A stretch of 64,000 nt of DNA, taken from positions 4,100,501 to 4,164,500 of the forward strand of contig NC_010995.1 of assembly GCF_000019225.1 (NCBI RefSeq), written 5' to 3'. Positions 24,889 through 34,545 of this stretch are shown piece by piece. The position numbers and the translations under genes were made by a program. The first letter of the stretch is position 1. Every line of letters starts with the position of its first letter. This stretch comes from Cellvibrio japonicus Ueda107 (GTDB lineage Bacteria; Pseudomonadota; Gammaproteobacteria; Pseudomonadales; Cellvibrionaceae). The notes beneath the pieces are model-generated. The model saw only the letters and a list, made by a program, of their open reading frames with translations, was not told the origin of the DNA and made no database searches.

Positions 24889-26028
24889 ATGGGCGAAAAT
24901 ATTCTTGATCGGCAAACTCACACAGAGCTAATGGCACATAATGCAACCACAACAAACCAGCAAATTATAAGAAATATTTCGCACTCAAAATCTATATGTT
25001 TCATCTCCGAAACAGGACGGGCAGATCGGCCACTGCAAGACCCCTCTGTTCGCTATCGCTGCTTTCATCCGGCCGAGACACTTATGCAACGCGGCCATTT
25101 TTGTTCGATCTATTCCGCAGCTCAGTTTTACAACAACCCCTGTATCGATTTTGATGTTTATGTATTTCATCGTCCGAATATGGCACGTCCGAATTTTCGG
25201 GAAATTGTTCAGCTGCTGCGCAAACATGGTCGAGTTCTGATTGCAGATTACGACGACCTCATCTTTGGTACGGAAGACATAGCACTTGTTTCCTCAGCAG
25301 TCAAAAATGGCACACTCAGCCCAGATCATGCAATCGCTGCTTTTGCCAGCAACCTTGCGGGATTATGTGAGTTTGATCGGGTTACTGCCTCCACAGAGCC
25401 CCTTGCAGCACGAGTACGCCAATTCAATCCAGATGCGCGAGTAGAGGTAGTCCCCAATATAATTCCCGAATCCATCTTGTCTACCCATGAAGCACTAGGT
25501 ACACATTTATACCCGCGCCCAGGGAATACCATTGGATATTTCGCTGGCACACGTAGCCACGATAAGGATTTTCCCGTCGTTGAAGAAGCGCTTCACAGAG
25601 TGCTCTCTGAAAATCCAGATTTTAATCTGCTGGTAGTCGGTCCTGTTGCAATACCGCTCGGCATTTCATCACTACCCAATGTGAGCACTGCACCTGTAGT
25701 CAACTATTGGCGACTACCCAGTTTAATGACTATGTGCGCAACAGTGATCGCCCCTCTGGAAATGAGCGACTTTAATGCCTGTAAATCCCGGGTAAAATTC
25801 CTTGAAGCAGCGCTGACCGGTTGTCGCTTAATTGCAAGCCCTATTCCCGATATGCAAACCATCGGAACCGATCATTTAACGCTGGCCGCTAATTTGGATG
25901 ACTGGTATGAAGCTTTGTCCTGGGTACCCGATCCCGCCAGCAAGCGCAACCTTGCGTTGCATAACCTTAACTTTCTGCGTCGCAATTGCAGTGTTGACGG
26001 GTTGGAAAACCTTGGAGAACTGAAATGA
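24889..26028 (+). CDS. Glycosyltransferase (GT-B, group 1-like)
   Basis: A 379-residue protein with a divergent GT-B fold. An N-terminal half carries PSVRYRCFHPAETLMQRGH and VLIADYDDLIFG. A C-terminal half carries NTIGYFAGTRSHDKDFPVVEEAL, NLLVVGPV and APLEMSDFNACKSRVKFLEAALTGC, where the conserved K-x-x-K-x-x-E region of GT4 enzymes is seen. It overlaps the next gene by four bases (ATGA), so the two are coupled. The transferred sugar is unknown. Confidence 0.75.
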   Translation: MGENILDRQTHTELMAHNATTTNQQIIRNISHSKSICFISETGRADRPLQDPSVRYRCFHPAETLMQRGHFCSIYSAAQFYNNPCIDFDVYVFHRPNMARPNFREIVQLLRKHGRVLIADYDDLIFGTEDIALVSSAVKNGTLSPDHAIAAFASNLAGLCEFDRVTASTEPLAARVRQFNPDARVEVVPNIIPESILSTHEALGTHLYPRPGNTIGYFAGTRSHDKDFPVVEEALHRVLSENPDFNLLVVGPVAIPLGISSLPNVSTAPVVNYWRLPSLMTMCATVIAPLEMSDFNACKSRVKFLEAALTGCRLIASPIPDMQTIGTDHLTLAANLDDWYEALSWVPDPASKRNLALHNLNFLRRNCSVDGLENLGELK

Positions 26029-28643
26029 GAGTGTTGTTTTATGTTGAGCCCCATCCAATTCGCAACTCGGAAATCCATTTCAACGACGTAGTACGCAAAT
26101 TCCTGCCACTGCTTGATGCTGGCCCCAAAATGGATATGCGGTTATTTGCTAACAACAAAACATTAGAAGCCGTGGGCGCTGCAACATTAGAGCCTTATAC
26201 AAAACGATTGATTCGCTCAACACTTGAAGAAGAAACACTTTTCAAAAGCTATCTGCTTGATTGGGGTAGTGAAGGTGTCCCTATATGGCTGGATTTGATG
26301 GCCGGGCGCGGAGACGTGAGCGAAGACTATCTGAATATCCTGCGCCGGATCTGGCGTACCTTCCCATTCGAGGTGATTGTTCATTGGGGAGAGAATGGTG
26401 CTATCACCCGCTTTACTGAAGAGCGGCCCGTAACACGCATTGCCATGGAATTAGGTTGTACCCGTTCTCCCTTCTTCGAATCGGTTGTTATGGATCCTTT
26501 TGGTACCAATGGCTCAGCAGTAACACCGAGACTATCAGTTGCCGACCTGCGCGATATAGTTGGTGGGCAACAAATGTCACGCCACCAGGCAATTATGGCC
26601 TATTCACAGAATCTCGAAACACTGACCTACGAACATCAGTTTCTTCCGCTACCAGGTGACCTGGCAAGCGAAGCACTCAAAGCAAAGCGCTTGGCCTTCC
26701 TGCCACTGCAACTTTATGATGATGCTAACCTGTTGCGTTTCTCACCTTATAACAAGGTCAGTGATGTTGTCCTTGATGTGATCTCTAAACTTGCGGAACA
26801 GGGTTACACCACTATTATTAAACCCCATCCGGCATCCAGACATCGCCAGAATGCCCATATGGCAAATTTCATTGCGCGCTCTGAACTACAGCAATGGGCA
26901 GACAAGGTCATTTGGTGTGACCGTACCGATGTCACTTACAACAATTCCCAGCTGATTAACCTTTGTGATTTCGTCATCACGGTAAACAGCTCCGTTGGTT
27001 TTGAGGCACTTTATTACGACAAGCCTGTTGTCGTATTGGGCGATGCAGTCTATAAACCGCGCGACCTCTTCCCATCGCTTGAGCAAATACTAGAAGGCAA
27101 TTTCGATTACGACACCTATCTGCAAGGAGCAGGCTATCTGCGTCAGTTTTTCCTCGGTGGCTATCTGCAGTCCGACAAGATCCGCAGCGATGCCTCCATG
27201 TTTGCGGAACGTCTTGGACTGATAGATTATTTGTGCAAGCTACGGCCAACAGATCCAATTCATTTTGCACGTGGATTTTATGCTGCCTCGGCACCCGCGC
27301 AGCAGAGCAGCGCGCGCTCAGCCATGTTTTATGGCCTGTCCACACCCGGGCAAAATGAGTTCGCCATACCAGGCCAGGCACAACGCAAGAACCGCTCACA
27401 AACCGCGATAACTTCAGCCTACCTACCCATAGCCCGCAGGTTGCTGTCCTATACCAGAATCCAGGAATTGGATGAAGTTCTCGAATGGCTTGACCTCACC
27501 TGGCGCAGCGAGAAGGGGCTCACCGAGATTATTATGGAAGGCGGTCTTGTTGATGACACTTATTATCTAAAGACCTACGCCGACGTCAGAGAAGCAAATA
27601 TTGATCCCATCTTCCACTTTGTACATTACGGCCTGCAAGAAGGACGCAGCCCCCGTGCATCCATTTCAGGTGCAAAAGCAGAGGAAACACTCACACTGCT
27701 AAAAGAGGCAATTACAGCTGCCATTGTTCAACCTGTTATTCCGCTATACCCGCTCTCCCCAGAAGAGGCAGTGCGGCGCGATAGCCAATTTGCCGAAATC
27801 CGCGCAGCTCTTGAGCACAGCCAGAAACGAATTGCCGTAGTCGCTCATCTCTATTACCGCGACCTGGTACCCGAAATCCTGTCAGCATTGGAAACCATTC
27901 CCGAGGCCTTCGACTTAATAGTCACGCTGCCCGATTGGGGTACCCGACACATTGAGCAAATGGTACGCGAAGCCTATCCCGAAGCAGTGTTTTACCGCGC
28001 CGTTAACCGTGGCCGTGACATAGGGCCGTTTGTCGATTTACTGCCGCTGATTACTGAGAAAAACTATGATGCACTGCTGAAAATCCAAACTAAACGCGGT
28101 TACTATCGATCGGGCCGCTTGTTGCCACAATTTGGGCAACTGTGGCGCAGTGAAACCTTCCGCGCACTATTGGGCAATAAAAGCCGCGTTACCGATATCC
28201 TGGAGGCATTACGCACCGACCCATCTCTGAACATGGTTGGACCTTCACCCTATTTCCTGTCGCTAACTAAATACCCTTACCACGATCAAGGAGATTTGGC
28301 TCAGACCATACTCAATAATCCAACAGGTAATGGATTTTTTGCCGGAACCATGTTCTGGGTGAGACCCAGCTGTCTGCGCCCGCTGACTGAACCAGAACAT
28401 TTATCAATTACTGCTTTTGAGCCAGAATCAGGCGCAAACGACGGTGCAACAGCACATTTAATTGAACGTCTTTTCAGTCAAGTAGCTTTTGCCAACGATG
28501 GCAAAATTGCAGGGGTTCCCAGTGACCCTGAGCTACCGCTTGAATTTGACCTTGCCCCTTGCAGGATGGAGATCCACGACTATTTCAAAAAGCGAATAGA
28601 AGAACAATCTGAAAACTCGCAAAAAGGGGCGCTGGCGTGGTGA
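26025..28643 (+). CDS. Bimodular polysaccharide synthesis protein (Kps-like N-terminal, RgpF-like C-terminal)
   Basis: An 872-residue protein with at least two modules. Residues about 1-400 resemble the Capsule_synth (KpsS/KpsC-like) fold: FLPLQLYDDANLLRFSPY, TTIIKPHPASRH and ITVNSSVGFEALYYDKPVVVLGDA. A short linker (about 508-545) carries the motif YYLKTYADV...GLQEGRSPR, also seen in the protein at 34546. Residues about 600-860 match RgpF (rhamnan synthesis F): VVAHLYYRDLVPEIL, NRGRDIGPFV, LLKIQTKR and GNGFFAGTMFW. RgpF relatives add side-chain sugars to rhamnose polymers, which fits the rfbBADC genes. It overlaps both neighbours. Confidence 0.78.
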   Translation: MRVLFYVEPHPIRNSEIHFNDVVRKFLPLLDAGPKMDMRLFANNKTLEAVGAATLEPYTKRLIRSTLEEETLFKSYLLDWGSEGVPIWLDLMAGRGDVSEDYLNILRRIWRTFPFEVIVHWGENGAITRFTEERPVTRIAMELGCTRSPFFESVVMDPFGTNGSAVTPRLSVADLRDIVGGQQMSRHQAIMAYSQNLETLTYEHQFLPLPGDLASEALKAKRLAFLPLQLYDDANLLRFSPYNKVSDVVLDVISKLAEQGYTTIIKPHPASRHRQNAHMANFIARSELQQWADKVIWCDRTDVTYNNSQLINLCDFVITVNSSVGFEALYYDKPVVVLGDAVYKPRDLFPSLEQILEGNFDYDTYLQGAGYLRQFFLGGYLQSDKIRSDASMFAERLGLIDYLCKLRPTDPIHFARGFYAASAPAQQSSARSAMFYGLSTPGQNEFAIPGQAQRKNRSQTAITSAYLPIARRLLSYTRIQELDEVLEWLDLTWRSEKGLTEIIMEGGLVDDTYYLKTYADVREANIDPIFHFVHYGLQEGRSPRASISGAKAEETLTLLKEAITAAIVQPVIPLYPLSPEEAVRRDSQFAEIRAALEHSQKRIAVVAHLYYRDLVPEILSALETIPEAFDLIVTLPDWGTRHIEQMVREAYPEAVFYRAVNRGRDIGPFVDLLPLITEKNYDALLKIQTKRGYYRSGRLLPQFGQLWRSETFRALLGNKSRVTDILEALRTDPSLNMVGPSPYFLSLTKYPYHDQGDLAQTILNNPTGNGFFAGTMFWVRPSCLRPLTEPEHLSITAFEPESGANDGATAHLIERLFSQVAFANDGKIAGVPSDPELPLEFDLAPCRMEIHDYFKKRIEEQSENSQKGALAW

Positions 28644-31600
28644 GTCCCCTTGCTGCCTCCTTGATTGTCGGTCCATCGTATACGTTGCGTTGGCACCAGC
28701 AGGTACGCGATGGCGTAGTTTGCTGCAATCTGGAGGCAGAACGAATTATTGGCCTGGCTGACCATCCCATATGGTCGAAACAATTGCTTGAAACAGCCCG
28801 TGCAATGGCTGATACCGAAAAACCGATAGGGGTCATGATTGGCGATCTCCGCTCAGGCAATGGAATCTGCCTCAGCGACAGATGCAATCAAGAGTCTGTA
28901 TTGAATGATGGTTTTTGGGGAATCAACAGTGCCGCGATTACCCTGGAATATGACCGGCAAATGCTTCAACGCGCGCGTGCTGGCCTGGCCTGTTGGCATC
29001 AGTGCTTTGGGGCTCGCGCCCGCTATGTATTTTGGTATTTATTCGGACAGCAAGTACATGACAGACTGGCAGGTCGCTACATCAACGATACAGGTTATCG
29101 GCATCTCACGTTCAATTATGTGGATGTTGTTGCCAACTTGCCGGATCTGGACATAGTAGATCTATCGCCTTTTTTATGTATGCCAATGCATGAGGTCAAT
29201 CGCTTATTTATCGATAGAAACTCACACCCATCACGCATTGGCTATCTGTTACTTAACGGACTCCTGTGCGAAAACCTTAGTCCGCAAGACGCCTATCATC
29301 TTGCCGTGGCCGAGGTTGAAGCCGACTTGATCGCGCTCGCCCAGCAAATTGTCAGCCAGAAAAATGGGCCTGTTATCCTCACCGGTCATTCAATCTGGCT
29401 GGACACCTTGAGTCGCTATTTGGGGGCTTCGGGAGCAAAACGATTGGCTGAAGTCGGGCTAATCCTGGCACCACTTGAGCAAGCGCCCGGCCAAGCCTCC
29501 ATTAAAGAAATTTGCACAGGGCTTGATCTGTCGTCCTGTGCCATTATCGTCTTGTCTGCAGGCGGAGCTGATTTAACACCAGTACTGGCAAAAGCCTTCG
29601 ACACCACCACCGCTGCCTGGCATGAACTGCCGTGTATCGATTGGGAGAGCGCCGCCAGTTCAATAATTGTGGAACGCAAGGAGCACATCAAATTCAACCG
29701 CCTGAATACAACCTTGCCAGTACATACCAATATAATTAACTGCGTGCTTGAAGCACCTATGGTTGAACTCGGCCCAGAGGGTATCCCCAGTTGGGCAGGC
29801 CTTAAACATCTTATGCAAGTTATAGCCAGCGAACAGGTTCCCCTGTGTAAGTTGGCAACACAAAGCCAGAGCAAACCGACATTGACAGGCAGCTACCATA
29901 TCGAAGGGGATGTGTTGCTGACAAACTCGGGAATGGCATTTCTGATCGGCGAAAACCATTCGATATTGAAATATGTATCCGGTGAATTGGTACCAACACA
30001 AGCATCATTGGACGACTTCAATAGCAGTATCGCCGAACAGCTCAAAATCGCACAGCAAAGCGGTATTTCCTATGTCCATATCATCTTTCCTGACAAACAG
30101 TCAGTGATGCAGGAAATCTTCCCAATCAAATCGCCGAGAAGATTGGGTGACCTGTACCTAAATCACCTGAACCCAGCGCTACGGCCTTATGTGATTTATC
30201 CTGTCGATGTTCTTGCCCAGCAATCACAAGCAGCATTTTATCCGTTGGATTCCCATATGACTGACCAGGGATCTCTGATGGTATTGCGACTAATGCTGGA
30301 TGCCATAGAGATCAAGGCAGAAGATGCCTTGGATCGTATCGCCACACGTATTACCAAGCTGCAACGCAGGACAGGTGATCTGGGCGAAAAATTTACACCG
30401 AGTCTGCATCAGAATGGCCTCATGCTCGATTGCGATTGGCCACTTACTGAAGTGCGCAGTCCAGGTGATTTTAACAATGGCATGATCGACATACTGTTTA
30501 GCCCGGAAGCTCCTGTACACAAAACGGTATTGGTGTTGGGGGACTCGTATTTCCGTGTGATGTTAAAACACCTGAGTGCGATCTTCACTCGTGTCGTCTG
30601 CCTGTATACCAGCTCTTTGCCCCGTGAGATGATTTCACTCATTCGCCCGGATATTCTCTTCATTGGCACTGTCGAGCACACTCTCTCCAACACAAAATCT
30701 GATAGTGAGACCGATTCCTTTCCCTCATATCTTCATTTATGGGATGGTACGGATACGGCAATAGACAGGGAGTTTCTCTCCGCATGGGATGCAGTAACCT
30801 CACCCACTACCGAGAAGTCACAGGCCTACTTTACAGCGAAAGGTGTCGGGGAAAATATAACCACCAAAGCCACCACAACGGCGGCTAAAACTTCCGCTGC
30901 CCCAACCAATACCATAAATCGCAAGTTGCCCCTCAAAGGACTTATAGCCACACACCATCTCTATCGATGGGGAGGCTCAGAACTGGTTGCCATTGAATTG
31001 GCCGAAGCCTTGCGCCAACGCACCTGCAATATTTCCATTTATTCACCCTTCGCCGAAGTAAAATTCCTGGACGAAGCATTGGGATCAGACATTCGGGTTT
31101 TTACTGCACCTGAACAAATCCAGTTACAACAGTTCGATTTTGTCTATTGCCAGCATCAAACCTTGTCACGAATTATCCCACAACAAAAGGGGGACTTTCC
31201 CTTCAGGGGATCTTTACCTGTATTTATTTATAACCACTTATCCCCCTTCGAACAATTCGAATTCCCCGGCCCCTTTATCGAAGAACAACTCGCCGATATC
31301 ATCATGTGTAATAGCCAGGAAACGGCGAGACGCCTATCCATGTTCGGGTCGCGATTTACAGACACACTACTCTTTCCCAATCCAGCCCCAGAAAGTTTTG
31401 AGGCACCAGTGGAAACCCACGCGCGATACCAGCTAAAGCGCCTGCTGTCAGTCTCCAGCCACTTACCGAAGGAACTGGACACCGCTTTTAGTATACTGCG
31501 CGAGCAGGGTATCGAAGTAACAAGAATTGGCGCGCCAGATAACGAGCGCCGCGTTCAGCCCGGTGATATTAGCAGCCACGATGCAGTAGTCACTATCGGG

Positions 31601-32077
31601 AAAACTGTGCAGTATGCTCTGCGCAGCAAGCGCCCCATTTTTTGTTATGACTATTTGGGCGGCCCTGGTTGGGTTGACTCAAATAACAGGGAAGTAGCAG
31701 GTGAAGCAAACTTTTCCGGTCGCAGTCATCCAAGGCACCTCAGCCCTGAGACAATTGTGCAAGAGCTTCTCGGTGGCTTTTCCAGAGCCTTTTCGGAAGT
31801 ACAAGGTTTTGCAGCTGATCTGCTTGCCCCTTATCATCAGGAAAAGCTTCTTGATGATTTATTAGAGCGAATACATACACAGAAAAGTTGCCTGTCGAAA
31901 TTGCACCAAATTGATAAAGATCAGTGGCCAGAGATCAGAAGGCGATGGGCTCACGAAGCAGATATTTACCATCTACTGGATCGAACCTTTCTAGCGGGAA
32001 ACCCTTATGGTGGAAAGATTCATGCTTCTGTACCGATTTTTAAAAAGCGAGTTTTGGAACAGCCTTATTATTTTTAA
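28637..32077 (+). CDS. Very large SGNH/AlgX-like and glycosyltransferase-like fusion protein
   Basis: A 1146-residue protein starting at GTG inside the end of the previous gene. The first about 250 residues look SGNH-like (SLIVGPSY at the start, later DRNSHPSRIGY). The middle (about 420-690) follows the AlgX/AlgJ O-acetyltransferase order: PDKQSVM, PLDSHMTDQGSLMV (catalytic D-x-H) and then VLVLGDSYFRVML (nucleophile Ser). The last about 370 residues, after a Thr/Ala-rich linker (TTKATTTAAKTSAAPT), resemble a GT-B half: HHLYRWGGSELVAIELAEAL, CNSQETARRL and LFPNPAP. It may acetylate and glycosylate the polymer. No export signal is seen, which is odd for an AlgX-type domain. Confidence 0.65.
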   Translation: MVSPLAASLIVGPSYTLRWHQQVRDGVVCCNLEAERIIGLADHPIWSKQLLETARAMADTEKPIGVMIGDLRSGNGICLSDRCNQESVLNDGFWGINSAAITLEYDRQMLQRARAGLACWHQCFGARARYVFWYLFGQQVHDRLAGRYINDTGYRHLTFNYVDVVANLPDLDIVDLSPFLCMPMHEVNRLFIDRNSHPSRIGYLLLNGLLCENLSPQDAYHLAVAEVEADLIALAQQIVSQKNGPVILTGHSIWLDTLSRYLGASGAKRLAEVGLILAPLEQAPGQASIKEICTGLDLSSCAIIVLSAGGADLTPVLAKAFDTTTAAWHELPCIDWESAASSIIVERKEHIKFNRLNTTLPVHTNIINCVLEAPMVELGPEGIPSWAGLKHLMQVIASEQVPLCKLATQSQSKPTLTGSYHIEGDVLLTNSGMAFLIGENHSILKYVSGELVPTQASLDDFNSSIAEQLKIAQQSGISYVHIIFPDKQSVMQEIFPIKSPRRLGDLYLNHLNPALRPYVIYPVDVLAQQSQAAFYPLDSHMTDQGSLMVLRLMLDAIEIKAEDALDRIATRITKLQRRTGDLGEKFTPSLHQNGLMLDCDWPLTEVRSPGDFNNGMIDILFSPEAPVHKTVLVLGDSYFRVMLKHLSAIFTRVVCLYTSSLPREMISLIRPDILFIGTVEHTLSNTKSDSETDSFPSYLHLWDGTDTAIDREFLSAWDAVTSPTTEKSQAYFTAKGVGENITTKATTTAAKTSAAPTNTINRKLPLKGLIATHHLYRWGGSELVAIELAEALRQRTCNISIYSPFAEVKFLDEALGSDIRVFTAPEQIQLQQFDFVYCQHQTLSRIIPQQKGDFPFRGSLPVFIYNHLSPFEQFEFPGPFIEEQLADIIMCNSQETARRLSMFGSRFTDTLLFPNPAPESFEAPVETHARYQLKRLLSVSSHLPKELDTAFSILREQGIEVTRIGAPDNERRVQPGDISSHDAVVTIGKTVQYALRSKRPIFCYDYLGGPGWVDSNNREVAGEANFSGRSHPRHLSPETIVQELLGGFSRAFSEVQGFAADLLAPYHQEKLLDDLLERIHTQKSCLSKLHQIDKDQWPEIRRRWAHEADIYHLLDRTFLAGNPYGGKIHASVPIFKKRVLEQPYYF

Positions 32078-32169
32078 CATGCGATGAATACAAAATATTC
32101 CTGGAAAAAGCCACCCCATAACTCGTTAGTTGTCTATTTACATATTTTTTAGCTAGCGGATAAGTCACT

Positions 32170-32988
32170 ATGAAGTTCCCAGTTTTTCTATCTGTCGTAC
32201 TGACGGTAAAAAATCAATCAGACTCTATTGAGTCAATTCTGAAAAATGCCACACAAATACTTGCACCTCTGGTAAGTGACTACGAGATTATCATTATCGA
32301 CAACGCCTCAAACGATAACACAATACCTCTACTCAAAAGAATCACCAGCGATTCGGGGCTACCTAATCTACAAATTTATGCCCTGACGAAAGAAGTTGAC
32401 ATAGATACTGCAAGCTGGGTTGGGGTGGAGAACTCCCTTGGAGACTATGTCGCGATAATAGACCCGTTTAGCAACGATTTTAACTTTATAGAAACCATGC
32501 TTGCCAAAGCCGTTGATGGCACAGATGTTGTTTTTGCCAGAAATACTGCCAAACAGAAAATTGGTACAATATATCATTTGGGAAGTTGGATATTTAATTC
32601 CGTTTATAAAAAACTAAATGGAGTCAACCTATCAAAAGAAGCGCCACAATTCAGAGTCCTCAACAAAAAAATCATTAATTTTATTTTACAGCACAAGCAA
32701 CCAGCTCTTGCATACAGGCATCTGCCCGCAACAGGTGGATTTAACAAAACAATACTCGATTACTATTATATTAACAGCGATCTGAAGAGCAAAAACATCA
32801 CAGAAAGTATAGATAAAAGCATCAAATTATTGGTTTCAACAACGCGTGCACCTATGCGCCTTGTTACAGCACTTGCATGGTGGATAATGTCAGACAATAT
32901 TAAAGGAATACGCATAGACTTGGATAATCCAGGCTCATGTAAAGCCATTTCTGTAGATGACATAGGTCTATACAAAAGAATCTTTTAA
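32170..32988 (+). CDS. Family 2 glycosyltransferase
   Basis: A 272-residue GT-A protein with the N-terminal signature SVVLTVKNQSDSIESIL, IIIIDNASNDNTIPLL, and a DPFSND segment at the DXD position. The C-terminal helix region lacks the two membrane helices of DPM1-type enzymes. The sequence from here to about 34.5 kb is clearly AT-richer than the rfb genes, a sign of separate origin. Donor and acceptor are unknown. Confidence 0.75.
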   Translation: MKFPVFLSVVLTVKNQSDSIESILKNATQILAPLVSDYEIIIIDNASNDNTIPLLKRITSDSGLPNLQIYALTKEVDIDTASWVGVENSLGDYVAIIDPFSNDFNFIETMLAKAVDGTDVVFARNTAKQKIGTIYHLGSWIFNSVYKKLNGVNLSKEAPQFRVLNKKIINFILQHKQPALAYRHLPATGGFNKTILDYYYINSDLKSKNITESIDKSIKLLVSTTRAPMRLVTALAWWIMSDNIKGIRIDLDNPGSCKAISVDDIGLYKRIF

Positions 32989-33023
32989 TTTCATTTAAAA
33001 AACATCTATAAGGCTTTTAAATA

Positions 33024-34508
33024 ATGAATGAAATTTATATCGAAAAACCTATAGGAAAATCTATAGATATTCATGTTATGAGGTTTATTGTTACATCGTT
33101 ATTTATCACAACAATTTACTTATTTTCATTTTTGAATAGCTCTGTTTATTACATTGATGATATAGGCAGAGTTATCACGGGTGGCTGGGGATGGTTAGGC
33201 AATGGCAGACCTTTTAGTCAGTATTTTTTTCAATTCTTAACTGGCAATAACACGGTTGATATACACCCACTTCCACTACTACTAGGTGTATCTGCAATAC
33301 TCTATGCTGGATGGCATATTTATATTAACCTTTTTCCAAACTCGCCTTATATTGGTGCTGCTGCTTTTGCGATCATACTAATCAACCCTTTTTATCTTGA
33401 AAATCTATCTTACCGATTTGAGTCAATGATGATGGGGTTCTCCGTTGGCTTGGCTATCCTTAGTGCAATTATATTATCCAAAATCAGCCCACTAAGGATC
33501 TTGATAAGTATTATCTTATTATTTTCAATGATGTGTTTTTACCAGGCATCTCTCGGATTATATTTAACTATTTCCATAATTGTTCAATTTAGTGTTTTGC
33601 TTAAATCTTCCGAGAACAAACCTTTCTTAGATAGATATAAGCATTTAATTTCAAGTGCAGTAGTTTTGTTGGTTTCTTTCGGCCTTTACAAACTTATTTA
33701 TGGAGACTTGGTAAACAATAACGAATATGATCGTTTGCACAGTCAGCTAATACCTTTTTCTTATGAAGGCTTGATCATACTTATTGACAATATAAACAGG
33801 TTTTATGAGATTATTAAATTACCAATTATAGGTCACAATGGTTATTTTTATGGTGTACTTCTTATTGGCGGATTTACATCTTCGTTATTTTTAGCAATCA
33901 AACTTCTTGCTTTGAAGAGATGGATAGATTCATTATTTTTAGCATTAGCCCCTTTTCTCGTCGTAATAGCATCACTAATTACACTATGTATTTTAAAAGA
34001 ACCTGTATTCGCTGCCAGAACATTTATCGGTACATCCGGTGTTTTGCTTTTTTTCTTTTATTCGCTTTATTACGTTGGAAGAAATATTCTTGCCCTGCCC
34101 GTTTTTGCTTTTCTATTTATTACGTCTTTAACAATAAACTACGCGTATGCTAATGCTGTTAAAGCCCAGCAAGAGCAGGAATATTTAATTTTAAACCAAC
34201 TTGCTGCGGATATAAAAACAGAAGACGCTTCAATTAATGAGATAATCATTATAGGAAGGGAAAAATTCTCAGATAAAGGCTTGCTATCCACAAATACATT
34301 TCCAGTCATTCAATTGTTGGTACCCAGAGTTCTTAACAATCAATGGTACTGGGGCTACATGCTACTTAAACATCACCCAGAAACTCGACACTTAAAGCAA
34401 TATAAAGACGCGTCACAGTTCGTAGTTACTGAATCAAAACTTATAGCTGAAAGATCTCTATACAAGCTCTGGATATGTAGAAATAGATTCATATTACAAT
34501 TTAAGTAA
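33024..34508 (+). CDS. GtrII-like membrane glucosyltransferase family protein
   Basis: A 494-residue protein with about 11 membrane helices. The first extracytoplasmic loop has YYIDDIGRVITGGWGWLGNG, then RPFSQYFFQFL and PLPLLLGVSA, which match the glucosyltransferase GtrII family (PF14264). Such GT-C-type enzymes add glucose from an undecaprenyl-phosphate carrier to O-antigen in the periplasm. No gtrA/gtrB pair flanks it, but DPM1-like GT2 enzymes in the cluster could supply the lipid-linked sugar. Strongly AT-rich. Confidence 0.75.
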   Translation: MNEIYIEKPIGKSIDIHVMRFIVTSLFITTIYLFSFLNSSVYYIDDIGRVITGGWGWLGNGRPFSQYFFQFLTGNNTVDIHPLPLLLGVSAILYAGWHIYINLFPNSPYIGAAAFAIILINPFYLENLSYRFESMMMGFSVGLAILSAIILSKISPLRILISIILLFSMMCFYQASLGLYLTISIIVQFSVLLKSSENKPFLDRYKHLISSAVVLLVSFGLYKLIYGDLVNNNEYDRLHSQLIPFSYEGLIILIDNINRFYEIIKLPIIGHNGYFYGVLLIGGFTSSLFLAIKLLALKRWIDSLFLALAPFLVVIASLITLCILKEPVFAARTFIGTSGVLLFFFYSLYYVGRNILALPVFAFLFITSLTINYAYANAVKAQQEQEYLILNQLAADIKTEDASINEIIIIGREKFSDKGLLSTNTFPVIQLLVPRVLNNQWYWGYMLLKHHPETRHLKQYKDASQFVVTESKLIAERSLYKLWICRNRFILQFK

Positions 34509-34545
34509 ATGTAATCAATTAGTTCATTAGCTATGGATTCTATAT

